From NCBI RefSeq assembly GCF_000711825.1, contig NZ_JONJ01000003.1:62001-126000 (forward strand): DNA of 64,000 bases, read 5' to 3'. Every line of letters begins with the position of its first letter. The stretch's first letter is position 1. Positions 33,220 through 41,382 of the stretch are shown one piece after another. The translations under genes and the position numbers were made by a program. This DNA comes from [Clostridium] aminophilum DSM 10710 (lineage in GTDB: Bacteria; Bacillota; Clostridia; Lachnospirales; Lachnospiraceae). The notes beneath the pieces are model-generated. The model was not told where the DNA came from and did not search any database. It worked only from the letters and a program-made list of their open reading frames with translations.

Positions 33220-33238
33220 GATGATTCCTTTCTGCATT

Positions 33239-34336
33239 CTATAGTGACAGTTTGTAGTTGAAACTCAGAAGAAGCTCGATCGCCGCATCCATACTGTCTT
33301 TGTCATAGAAACAGATCTGCATGGTGCCGTCTTCGTAATCACGGCTGTTGTTGATGCCGATGTTCCGGATATTAATGCCGGCAGTAGCAAGAATCGAGGA
33401 AATGACCGCGATTGCACCGAGTTCGTCGCGGACATCGACCGAGAATGAGTAATCCGGGTCGAGAGAACCCTTCTTGCTGTTGGTAAAGGAAGAGCGATAC
33501 TCCCGGGATTCCGTGAACATTTTCTCGATATAGCCTTCGGTGTGTGATTTGAGTTTGTCGAGGGTGGTGTTCAGGGAAGCAATGTAGGCTTCCAGAACCC
33601 GGACGATATTGTCCGTGTTCGTCATCGCGATCTGTTCCCACACAATAGGGGAAGAGGATGCGATCCGGGTAATATCTTTAAAACCGCCGGCGGCAAGATT
33701 TTTCATGTTCTGCTCTTTATCGTCGCGTTCACGGACGAGATTGACGAGAGAAGCCGCGATGATGTGCGGAAGATGGCTGATGGTCGCGACGATCTCATCA
33801 TGGTGCTGATAATCGAGAACGATCGGAATCGCTCCGATCATATTGGCGATGGACTCGATGCGGTCCACCAGCGCTTTCGGAGAGCTTGCCGTTGGCGTAA
33901 TGACGTAGTACGCATTTTCCAGAAGGTGATCGTTCGAGTGCTCATAACCGGTCTTCTCGGAACCGGCCATCGGATGTCCGCCGACAAAGCAGGCTTCCAT
34001 GCCGAGACGGCTGACCGTGTGATGAACCTCGGTTTTGGTGGAGCCGACGTCACTGATCACCGCTCCGTCCTTCAGAAGCGGACGGATGGTTTCAAGATAG
34101 GAGGCGATGTATTCCACCGGAGTGCAGAGATAGATGATATCGCATTCGGAAAGTGCGGGATCATCGGCACGGTCGAGAATCCGGTCAATGGTTCCGTCAT
34201 GCAGAGCCGCTTCGAGTGAAGCGCGTGTACGCATATATGCCATAATGCGGACGCTCTTGTCCACACGTTTGATGCTGCGGGCGATCGACCCGCCGATGAG
34301 TCCGAGTCCGATAAAACCGATCGTTAACTGCTCCAT
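33239..34336 (-). CDS. tyrA: Prephenate dehydrogenase TyrA with C-terminal ACT-like domain
   Basis: 365 residues from the ATG at 34336, with AAGGAGG 8 nt upstream. TyrA oxidises prephenate to 4-hydroxyphenylpyruvate for tyrosine. The N-terminus is a nucleotide fold (IGFIGLGLIGGSIARSIKRV). Catalytic-region motifs are DVGSTKTEVHH, FVGGHPMAGSEKTGYEHS and HLPHIIAASLVN. The last ~75 residues (SFSVDVRDELGAIAVISSILATAGINIRNIGI) form an ACT-type regulatory domain that probably senses tyrosine. It is the first gene of the minus-strand operon tyrA-aroA. Confidence 0.95.
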   Translation of the reverse strand: MEQLTIGFIGLGLIGGSIARSIKRVDKSVRIMAYMRTRASLEAALHDGTIDRILDRADDPALSECDIIYLCTPVEYIASYLETIRPLLKDGAVISDVGSTKTEVHHTVSRLGMEACFVGGHPMAGSEKTGYEHSNDHLLENAYYVITPTASSPKALVDRIESIANMIGAIPIVLDYQHHDEIVATISHLPHIIAASLVNLVRERDDKEQNMKNLAAGGFKDITRIASSSPIVWEQIAMTNTDNIVRVLEAYIASLNTTLDKLKSHTEGYIEKMFTESREYRSSFTNSKKGSLDPDYSFSVDVRDELGAIAVISSILATAGINIRNIGINNSRDYEDGTMQICFYDKDSMDAAIELLLSFNYKLSL

Positions 34337-34404
34337 AGGATAACCTCCTTGTTCTGAGATACTGCACTTTGCAGGCAGACGAATCAAACACCTGCATAAA
34401 CAAT

Positions 34405-34433
34405 ATTGTAATTCATAACTTTAAAGCTGTAAA
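34405..34433 (-). promoter_or_regulatory. Promoter of tyrA-aroA
   Basis: On the minus strand, TTTACA (34433-34428), a 17-bp spacer and TACAAT (34410-34405). The start codon is about 70 nt downstream. No T-box or riboswitch landmarks were recognised in this leader. Confidence 0.7.
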
Positions 34434-34597
34434 TCTAAAATGATAAAAATCTTATATCTTTTTTTCGGGAGAAAATGTGTTGCGCGTTTTTGGACAAAAT
34501 CAAACGATAATATCTGCAAGGAGAGAGGAAATAAGAGTAAAAGCATAACGGAAATTCGAAAAACCACATACAAATTAGTATAAAATGTACAAAATAC

Positions 34598-34626
34598 TTG
34601 AATTGTCAATCAGTTTTCGGTACAAT
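34598..34626 (+). promoter_or_regulatory. Promoter of the EF-G-like gene
   Basis: TTGAAT (34598-34603), a 17-bp spacer and TACAAT (34621-34626), 45 nt before the start codon. Bases 34434-34597 are AT-rich with no recognised feature. Confidence 0.7.
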
Positions 34627-34670
34627 ATTGACAGTTAATTAAATACTTTATATTTCAGGAGGATTTGCAC

Positions 34671-36767
34671 ATGAACGTTTATAGCACTAAGCAGCTCCGT
34701 AACGTTGTTCTTCTGGGACATGGAGGCGCCGGTAAGACCACAGTGGCCGAGGCATTGGCACTGGTTACCGGCGTCACCAAGAGATTAGGAAGTGTGCCGG
34801 ATGGAACAACCATCAGCGATTACGATAAGGAAGAGATCAAGCGTCAGTTTTCTATCTCAGCCTCCGTGGTACCGGTAGAATACGAAGGTGAGAGCGGACC
34901 GATTAAGATCAACGTTCTGGATACTCCTGGATATTTTGATTTTGTAGGCGAAGTGGAAGAGGCGGCAAGCGTTGCAGACGCAGCCATCATTGTTGTCAAC
35001 TGCAAGGCGGGGATTGAGCCGGGAACCATTAAGGCATGGAAGCTCTGTGAGGAGATGAAGCTTCCGCGTCTGATCTTTGTCACCAACATGGATGACGATC
35101 AGGCAAGCTTCCGTGAACTGCTCCTGAAACTGGAAACGCAGTTCGGAAGAAAGATTGCACCGTTCCAGGTGCCGATCCGTGAAAATGAGAAATTCGTCGG
35201 CTTTGTCAATGTCGTTAAGATGGAAGGCCGCCGTTTTACCAATATGTCCGAGTACGTACAGTGCGATATTCCGGAGTACGCGGAGAAGAATCTGACCATC
35301 GCAAGAGATGCCCTGATCGAGGCGGTTGCCGAGACCAACGAGGATTACATGGAGCGTTATTTCTCCGGCGACGAGTTTACCACCGAAGAGATTCAGGGCG
35401 CGCTTCGCGAGTTTGTATCCAAGGGCGAGATGGTTCCGGTTATCATGGGTTCCGGAATTCATGCACAGGGATTCAGCTATCTCCTTCAGGTTATCGACAA
35501 ATATTTCCCGTCACCGGAGAATCTTCAGTGCACGGGGGTTGACGCCGGGACCGGCGAACATTTCTACACCGGTTACAATGAGGAATCCGCGAGAAGCGCA
35601 AAGATCTGGAAGACAGTGGTTGATCCGTTTATCGGCCGTTACAGTCTTCTGAAGGTGGTTACCGGAACGCTGACGCCGGATACGCAGATTTACAATGTTT
35701 CCCGCGACGCGGTGGAGAAGATCGCAAAACTGTACGTTCTCCGCGGAAAAGATGCCATCGAAGTAAAGGAGCTTCACGCGGGCGATATCGGTGCGCTGGC
35801 GAAACTGACCGTGACCGAGACCGGTGATACCATGGCTTCCACCAACGCGCGCGTTCTCTATGACGGACCGAAGCTGTCCAGACCGTACACCTACAAGGCG
35901 TACTCGGCAAAGACCAAGGGCGATGAAGACAAGATTTCCCAGGCGCTGTCGAGACTGACGGAAGAGGATCCTACCTTAAAGGTTGTGACGGATACCGAGA
36001 ACCGTCAGACACTTCTCTACGGCATCGGCGATCAGCAGCTTGACATTGTTGTCAGCAAGCTGGCAGAGAGATATAAAGTAGCCATTGAGCTCCGTAAACC
36101 GAAATTTGCTTTCCGCGAGACGATCCGCCGCAAAGTGACCGAGGCGGGCCGCTATAAGAAACAGTCCGGCGGACATGGTCAGTTCGGCGATGTCAAGATG
36201 GAATTCGGACCGTCCGGCGATCTCGAGACACCGTATGTATTCGAGGAGCAGGTATTCGGAGGCGCGGTTCCGAAGAACTATTTCCCGGCAGTGGAAAAGG
36301 GCGTTGCAGACTGCTGCCTCAAGGGACCGCTTGCCGGATATCCGGTTGTCGGCCTGAAAGCGGTTCTTTTGGACGGATCCTATCATCCGGTGGATTCCTC
36401 GGAACTTGCATTCAAGATGGCGGCCAATATCGCCTTCAAGAAAGCGTTCATGGAAGCACAGCCGGTGCTTCTGGAACCGATCGTATCCCTGAAAGTCAAT
36501 GCGCCGGATCAGGTTACCGGTGATATCATGGGAGATCTCAACCGCAGAAGAGGCCGTGTACTCGGAATGGATTCCGATCACAACGGAAGTACCGTCGTAT
36601 CGGCAGATATTCCGGCATCGGAACTGTACGGATACGGAACCGAGCTCCGCTCTATGACCGGAGGACTCGGAACCTTCGAGTATGAATTCTCCAGATATGA
36701 GCAGTGCCCGGGCGATGTTCAGGCGAAGGAAGTCGAGGCGAGAGCCGCGGAACTGGCGGAAGACTGA
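34671..36767 (+). CDS. EF-G-like translation GTPase (EF-G paralogue type)
   Basis: 698 residues from ATG 34671 (AGGAGG 8 nt before). All five EF-G domains are visible: G domain (P-loop GHGGAGKT at ~16-23; G3 DTPGYFDF at ~84-91; TNMDDD), domain II, domain III (TEEDPTLKV, QTLLYGIGDQQLDIV), and domains IV-V (YKKQSGGHGQFGDVKM; MGDLNRRRGRVLGM). In canonical EF-G the G3 box is DTPGHVDF, and its His positions the attacking water. Here it is Tyr88, as in the EF-G-like/FusA2 group. It is therefore probably not the housekeeping translocase but an accessory ribosome GTPase. The gene stands alone with its own promoter and terminator. Confidence 0.92.
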   Translation: MNVYSTKQLRNVVLLGHGGAGKTTVAEALALVTGVTKRLGSVPDGTTISDYDKEEIKRQFSISASVVPVEYEGESGPIKINVLDTPGYFDFVGEVEEAASVADAAIIVVNCKAGIEPGTIKAWKLCEEMKLPRLIFVTNMDDDQASFRELLLKLETQFGRKIAPFQVPIRENEKFVGFVNVVKMEGRRFTNMSEYVQCDIPEYAEKNLTIARDALIEAVAETNEDYMERYFSGDEFTTEEIQGALREFVSKGEMVPVIMGSGIHAQGFSYLLQVIDKYFPSPENLQCTGVDAGTGEHFYTGYNEESARSAKIWKTVVDPFIGRYSLLKVVTGTLTPDTQIYNVSRDAVEKIAKLYVLRGKDAIEVKELHAGDIGALAKLTVTETGDTMASTNARVLYDGPKLSRPYTYKAYSAKTKGDEDKISQALSRLTEEDPTLKVVTDTENRQTLLYGIGDQQLDIVVSKLAERYKVAIELRKPKFAFRETIRRKVTEAGRYKKQSGGHGQFGDVKMEFGPSGDLETPYVFEEQVFGGAVPKNYFPAVEKGVADCCLKGPLAGYPVVGLKAVLLDGSYHPVDSSELAFKMAANIAFKKAFMEAQPVLLEPIVSLKVNAPDQVTGDIMGDLNRRRGRVLGMDSDHNGSTVVSADIPASELYGYGTELRSMTGGLGTFEYEFSRYEQCPGDVQAKEVEARAAELAED

Positions 36768-36915
36768 GAACGGAGAAATGAAAGGAATGAGTGGAATATC
36801 GGACCGAAAGCAGAGCAAATCCGTGTGAAACGGAAGAGGGGCAATGCTTCGGAAGCGATAGAGTCCGGGATCGTTTGAGAGGAAACGAACCGGCAGAGGG
36901 GGAGAGTTGTATCGG

Positions 36916-36957
36916 GAAGGCGTGATTCCGGAGGTCGGGACCACGCCTTCTTCTTTT
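36916..36957 (+). terminator. Terminator after the EF-G-like gene
   Basis: GAAGGCGTG pairs with CACGCCTTC around a 17-base loop, followed by TTCTTTT. The stretch 36768-36915 has no recognised gene. Confidence 0.78.
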
Positions 36958-37070
36958 GTTCCACCATACAATGTTGGAATATAAGATATAATTGCAGAAA
37001 TATAGATAAAACAGATTACTGTTCACAATCAGAAAGGCGGCAAACAGATTAATTTTGTGAAAGTTTTCTT

Positions 37071-37100
37071 TTGAAACCGGATCTCCGACTGTGTTACAAT
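37071..37100 (+). promoter_or_regulatory. Promoter of the CarD-family gene
   Basis: TTGAAA (37071-37076), an 18-bp spacer and TACAAT (37095-37100). The ~100-nt leader after it has no motif that I recognise. Confidence 0.68.
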
Positions 37101-37202
37101 CGTATCAAAGGAGGCAAAGTCTGAATTGCACGTTCAGACTTCATTGGCAGATCCGATGCGGGCTCAGTGTAATCCGGCCCGTGGCGGATACTGGAGGTAA
37201 AA

Positions 37203-37688
37203 ATGCAGACAGGAGATTATCTGGTACACAATAGCGGGAAGGTTTGTCAAATCACCGGAACAGAGATTATGAAGCTGACGGGAAAGGACGTCCGGTATCT
37301 GATACTGACGCCGATTCGCGGATCAGCTGAGACCATCTATGTTCCGGAAGAGGTGGCATCCGCTACATTGAAACCGATTATGTCCCGGGAAGAAGCGATG
37401 AACCTGATTCACCGCATGGATGAGATTGAGCCTCTGAAGATCCGGAATGAACGTCACCGTGATCAGGAGTATGCAGCTGCATATGACACACAGGATATGG
37501 ATACCATGGTTTCGGTCGTAAAGGAACTTCATAATCGTCAGGAACACCGTCGCAGCATCGGAAAGGCGCTCCCGTCGAGAGATGCGCAGATGATGGCCCG
37601 CGTGCAGAGCACGATTGACGAATGCATGGCTATTGCCCTCGGAATCCGGCCGGAGGAGGTCAGCGATTTCATCCGGGACAACCGGTAG
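37203..37688 (+). CDS. CarD-family transcriptional regulator
   Basis: 161 residues; ATG at 37203 preceded by GGAGGT. The N-terminal ~65 residues are a CarD/CdnL RNA-polymerase interaction domain of Tudor-like fold: TGDYLVHNSGKVCQITG, then YLILTPIRGSAETIYVPEE. The C-terminal part is helical (RRSIGKALPSRDAQMMARVQSTIDECMAIALGI). CarD proteins bind the RNA polymerase beta subunit and stabilise open promoter complexes, often on rRNA and stress genes. It is a single gene. The leuS promoter and T-box start 28 nt after its stop with no strong terminator seen between, so some read-through is possible. Confidence 0.88.
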   Translation: MQTGDYLVHNSGKVCQITGTEIMKLTGKDVRYLILTPIRGSAETIYVPEEVASATLKPIMSREEAMNLIHRMDEIEPLKIRNERHRDQEYAAAYDTQDMDTMVSVVKELHNRQEHRRSIGKALPSRDAQMMARVQSTIDECMAIALGIRPEEVSDFIRDNR

Positions 37689-37715
37689 GAGCAGACGGCT
37701 GCGCGGGCGAAAGTA

Positions 37716-37744
37716 TTGACACGGGATCAAGAATGCGATATTCT
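37716..37744 (+). promoter_or_regulatory. Promoter of leuS
   Basis: TTGACA (37716-37721), a 17-bp spacer and TATTCT (37739-37744), directly before the T-box leader. Confidence 0.75.
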
Positions 37745-37750
37745 ATCGTA

Positions 37751-38040
37751 GAAATGCAAAGAAGAGGAATAGTAGCAGACGGAACCATTTTAGAGAACTG
37801 CCGGGCGGTGCAAGGCAGCATGGGGAAATCCGTGAACTCGCCTCGGAGCAGCGCGCGGAAGACCGCATTTTCCAAGGTATTCTGAAATGCCACGGAGGAT
37901 GACGGGGGTAAGCGGCGCCGGGATGTCCCGTTACAGACCTGATGAGTGTACGTGAAAACGTAAAGCGGAGTGGTACCGCGCAGACATGAATGAATGGCCC
38001 TGCGTCTCCTGATCGGGAGATGCGGGGCTTTATCTTTTTT
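37751..38040 (+). promoter_or_regulatory. T-box leader with CUC (Leu) specifier, upstream of leuS
   Basis: Landmarks: AGTA (37771-37774), GGAAC, AGAGA and GGCGGTG in Stem I. ACGGA pairs with TCCGT, followed by GAA-CTC-G, so the specifier CTC is at 37837-37839. The antiterminator TGGTACCGCG is at 37971-37980. The leader ends with a terminator hairpin. CUC is a leucine codon and leuS is downstream, so uncharged tRNA-Leu should switch the gene on. Confidence 0.93.
37997..38040 (+). terminator. T-box regulated terminator before leuS
   Basis: CCCTGCGTCTCC pairs with GGGAGATGCGGGG around TGATC, followed by CTTTATCTTTTTT. Confidence 0.88.
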
Positions 38041-38075
38041 AGAAAACCAGAGGCAACAGAAAAGGAGCAGAAGTC

Positions 38076-40490
38076 ATGAAATACGATTTTAAGAAGATCG
38101 AACCGAAGTGGCAGGCAGCCTGGGAAAAGAACAGGGCGTTCGAAGCGGTGGATTTTTCCGAGAAACCGAAGTGGTACGGACTGGTGGAATTTCCGTATCC
38201 GTCCGGCGTCGGTATGCATGTCGGCCACATTAAGGCATATTCCAGTATCGAGGTTATCTCCCGCAAGAGAAGAATGCAGGGATACAACGTTCTCTTCCCG
38301 ATGGGCTTTGACTCCTTCGGTCTTCCGGCCGAGAACTATGCGGTCAAGACCAATACGCATCCGCATATCATCACCGAGAAGAACATTGAGCATTTTACCG
38401 ATCAGCTGAAGAAGGTCGGATTCTCATTTGACTGGGACAGAGAGTTTGCGACATCCCGCAAAGATTACTATAAATGGACACAGTGGATCTTCATCCAGCT
38501 CTTCAAGAAGGGCCTGGTATTCCGTGCAAAGACACTGGTCAACTACTGCCCGCACTGCAAGGTTGTCCTCTCCAACGAGGACTCCCAGGGCGGAAAATGT
38601 GACATCTGCCACAGTGATGTCGTTCAGCTTCCAAAGGATGTATGGTATCTGCGCATCACACAGTATGCGGATAAGCTCCTCGACGGCCTGGATGATGTCG
38701 AGTATCCGGAGTCCATCAAGCAGCAGCAGGTCAGCTGGATCGGAAAGAGCACGGGTGCATTTGTCAATTTCGGTCTCGACGGCACCGACGAAAAGCTCGA
38801 GGTTTACACCACCCGCTGCGATACCCTGTTCGGTGTAACGTTCATGGTTGTTGCTCCGGAGCACCCGGTGCTGGATAAGTATAAGGACCGGATTGCTAAC
38901 TGGGACGAGGTAGAGGCATACCGCGCAGAGTGCGCGAAAAAGACGGAGTTCGAGAGAACTCAGCTGGTAAAGGATAAGACCGGCGTGAAGCTGGACGGCC
39001 TTTGCGGCATCAACCCGATCACCGGCAAGAAGGTTCCGCTGTTTATCGCAGACTATGTCATGATGGGATACGGAACCGGTGCGATCATGGCGGTGCCGGC
39101 ACACGATCAGAGAGACTGGGATTTCGCTAAGAAGTTCGGCGCGGAGATTATTCCGGTCATCGAGGGCGGAGACGTGGAGAAGGAAGCCTATGCGGGCGAC
39201 GGAACCATGATCAACTCCGATTTCCTTAACGGATATACAAATAAGAAGGATTCCATCGCACGCATGCTCGAGGAGATCGAGAAGAGAGGCATCGGCCATA
39301 AGGGAATCCAGTACAAGATGAAGGACTGGGCGTTCAACCGTCAGAGATACTGGGGCGAGCCGATTCCGCTGGTTCACTGCCCGAAGTGCGGTACCGTTGC
39401 AATTCCGGAGAGCGAGCTTCCGCTGGAACTGCCGGATGTGAAGAACTTTGAGCCGGGTACCGACGGACAGTCCCCGCTGGCAAAGATCGATTCCTTTGTG
39501 AACTGCAAGTGCCCGCAGTGCGGCGGCGATGCAAAGAGAGAGACGGATACCATGCCGCAGTGGGCGGGATCTTCCTGGTACTTCCTGCGTTTCTGTGATC
39601 CGCACAATGACAAGGCATTTGCGGACCGCAAAAAGCTCGATTACTGGATGCCGGTGGATCAGTACAACGGCGGTATGGAGCATGTCACAAGACATCTTCT
39701 GTATTCCAGATTCTGGCATCATTTCCTCTACGACATCGGCGAGGTGGGATGCGCAGAGCCGTATGCAAAGAGAACCTATCAGGGCATGATCCTCGGCAAG
39801 GACGGCGAGAAGATGTCCAAGTCCAAGGGAAATGTTGTCGATCCGCTGGATGTTGTGGAAGAGTACGGTGCCGACACTCTTCGTACCTATGTCATGTTCA
39901 TGGGCGATTACACTTCCTCTGCTCCGTGGAGCGATGATACCGTAAAGGGCTGCAAGCGATTCCTGGACCGTGTCGGCGCGCTGACGGATATTGCGACCGC
40001 AGAGAAGGAAGACGCAAAGATTGAGTCTGCGCTCCACAAGACCATCAAGAAGGTAACGGAAGACATCGAGGCGATGAAGTTCAACACCGCCATCGCTTCC
40101 ATGATGGCGCTGATCAATGAGTTCGGCAGAGCAGGTGCGATCACAAAGAATGATCTGATCACCTTCATCAAGCTTCTCAGCCCGTTTGCTCCGCACATTA
40201 CCGAGGAGATCTGGGAAGAACTGGGCATGAACCCGGACGGAAAGACCTTCTGTACCCTGTCCTCCTGGCCGGAGTACGATGAGGAGAAGACCAAGGATTC
40301 CACCATCGAGATCGGAGTTCAGGTCAACGGTAAGGTCAGAGGAACCGTAACGCTTGCGGTTGACTGCACCAGAGAAGAGGCGTTTGCGGCAGGAAAGGCC
40401 GATGAAAATGTTCAGAAGTTCATGGAAGGTAAGACCGTAGTCAAGGAAATCTACGTTCCGGGCAAGATTCTGAACTTTGTTGTTAAATAA
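38076..40490 (+). CDS. leuS: Leucyl-tRNA synthetase LeuS
   Basis: 804 residues; ATG at 38076 after AGGAGCAGAAGTC. It charges tRNA-Leu. Class I motifs are intact: the HIGH-type HVGHIKAY near residue 47, the KMSKS loop (EKMSKSKGNVVDPLD) at about residue 585, and the CP1 editing domain (TRCDTLFGVTF, then YGTGAIMAVPAHDQRDW with the editing Asp). Zinc-type Cys pairs are CPHCKVVLSNEDSQGGKCDIC and CPKCGTVAIPE/CPQCGG. The anticodon-binding domain holds FIKLLSPFAPHITEEIW. Length is typical. Expression is controlled by the Leu T-box. A short gene with LeuRS-like ends follows 3 nt later. Confidence 0.98.
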   Translation: MKYDFKKIEPKWQAAWEKNRAFEAVDFSEKPKWYGLVEFPYPSGVGMHVGHIKAYSSIEVISRKRRMQGYNVLFPMGFDSFGLPAENYAVKTNTHPHIITEKNIEHFTDQLKKVGFSFDWDREFATSRKDYYKWTQWIFIQLFKKGLVFRAKTLVNYCPHCKVVLSNEDSQGGKCDICHSDVVQLPKDVWYLRITQYADKLLDGLDDVEYPESIKQQQVSWIGKSTGAFVNFGLDGTDEKLEVYTTRCDTLFGVTFMVVAPEHPVLDKYKDRIANWDEVEAYRAECAKKTEFERTQLVKDKTGVKLDGLCGINPITGKKVPLFIADYVMMGYGTGAIMAVPAHDQRDWDFAKKFGAEIIPVIEGGDVEKEAYAGDGTMINSDFLNGYTNKKDSIARMLEEIEKRGIGHKGIQYKMKDWAFNRQRYWGEPIPLVHCPKCGTVAIPESELPLELPDVKNFEPGTDGQSPLAKIDSFVNCKCPQCGGDAKRETDTMPQWAGSSWYFLRFCDPHNDKAFADRKKLDYWMPVDQYNGGMEHVTRHLLYSRFWHHFLYDIGEVGCAEPYAKRTYQGMILGKDGEKMSKSKGNVVDPLDVVEEYGADTLRTYVMFMGDYTSSAPWSDDTVKGCKRFLDRVGALTDIATAEKEDAKIESALHKTIKKVTEDIEAMKFNTAIASMMALINEFGRAGAITKNDLITFIKLLSPFAPHITEEIWEELGMNPDGKTFCTLSSWPEYDEEKTKDSTIEIGVQVNGKVRGTVTLAVDCTREEAFAAGKADENVQKFMEGKTVVKEIYVPGKILNFVVK

Positions 40491-40493
40491 TCA

Positions 40494-41237
40494 ATGCTGA
40501 TCTACAATCACGCTGCCATTGAGAAAAAATGGCAGTGTGAGACGGGCAGATATCAGCTGACCGTGCCGGAAGGGGCTGTTTTCGATTCTCGGAAGATCCG
40601 GGAAGAACTGGAAAAGCTTCTCCCGGCTTTTTTGGATGACTATCGCTTTGACTACGGAAGCGATGGGCTGACACTGGGGCTGATGTTTGCGGGCTATCTT
40701 GTGTCCGGATATGTCCGGGGCGGGAATCCTTTTCTCTGTCCGCTGAAGGAACTGCCCACCGGTGATGAATATTTTCCGGAAGCACTGGACGGCGTCTACG
40801 GTTTTCTGGCGAGAACGTACCGCGATTTCGGAGAGATGTTCGACCTGACGCCGGAGGGAATAAAGGAAAATGAGGGTTATAGGGAGGACGACCGGAGGCC
40901 GGAGGCCGGAAAACGGGAGAAATCAGACCGCGCCGATGAGCGTTTTCTTCCGGTGGACAAGGCAGAGATCAAGGACGGGATGAAGGCAGAGTCAGAGTCA
41001 GAGGGGGAAACGGCATGGCGTCAGTGCAGGGACCGCTACTCGGCCATGATTTGGGAGCGATATGAAAAACGGCGTTTCCGGACGATTCCGCCCGCTTTTA
41101 TGGAATATGAGCGGGCGATCCGGAGATTATACCGGGTCTGTGGATATGCGGATCCCGTAACCTGCGCGGATTTTTTGAAGATGCTGTCGCCCTTTGCGCC
41201 GAATCTTGCGGCAGAACTTCTCTCGTTTTTGGGATGA
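40494..41237 (+). CDS. Small protein resembling the two ends of LeuRS without a catalytic core
   Basis: 247 residues starting 3 nt after leuS, so certainly in the same transcript. The C-terminus (PVTCADFLKMLSPFAPNLAAELLSFLG) closely parallels LeuRS anticodon-domain sequence from the adjacent gene (NDLITFIKLLSPFAPHITEEIWEELG). The N-terminal AAIEKKWQ resembles the LeuRS start KKIEPKWQ. The stretch between contains no HIGH, KMSKS or editing motifs. It includes a highly charged, probably disordered segment at residues ~120-170. It may be a truncated paralogue that binds tRNA-Leu or LeuRS. Only the tail similarity is strong; the rest is not recognised. No T-run terminator is seen immediately after it. 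Confidence 0.62.
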   Translation: MLIYNHAAIEKKWQCETGRYQLTVPEGAVFDSRKIREELEKLLPAFLDDYRFDYGSDGLTLGLMFAGYLVSGYVRGGNPFLCPLKELPTGDEYFPEALDGVYGFLARTYRDFGEMFDLTPEGIKENEGYREDDRRPEAGKREKSDRADERFLPVDKAEIKDGMKAESESEGETAWRQCRDRYSAMIWERYEKRRFRTIPPAFMEYERAIRRLYRVCGYADPVTCADFLKMLSPFAPNLAAELLSFLG

Positions 41238-41270
41238 ATCAAAAGAAAACAAGTCCTGTGATCCAACTTA

Positions 41271-41300
41271 TTGATAGACATTTATATGACGAAATATGAT
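41271..41300 (+). promoter_or_regulatory. Promoter of the sensory cassette
   Basis: TTGATA (41271-41276), an 18-bp spacer and TATGAT (41295-41300), about 80 nt before the ATG at 41383. Confidence 0.65.
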
Positions 41301-41382
41301 AAAGTAAAAGGAAAATAGTAATAACGGACTGTATTTGTGTAATTTGCCAAAACGGTCATAGTCTATAGGTTGGGATAGAATT

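Noticed and set aside
34628-34633. TTGACA close to the EF-G-like gene as a -35 box
   Set aside because: The transcript start would fall on the ribosome site; the TTGAAT/TACAAT pair upstream fits better.
38424-40196. Long antisense reading frame (590 codons) opposite leuS
   Set aside because: The plus strand encodes intact LeuRS motifs; the antisense product has no motif or ribosome site.
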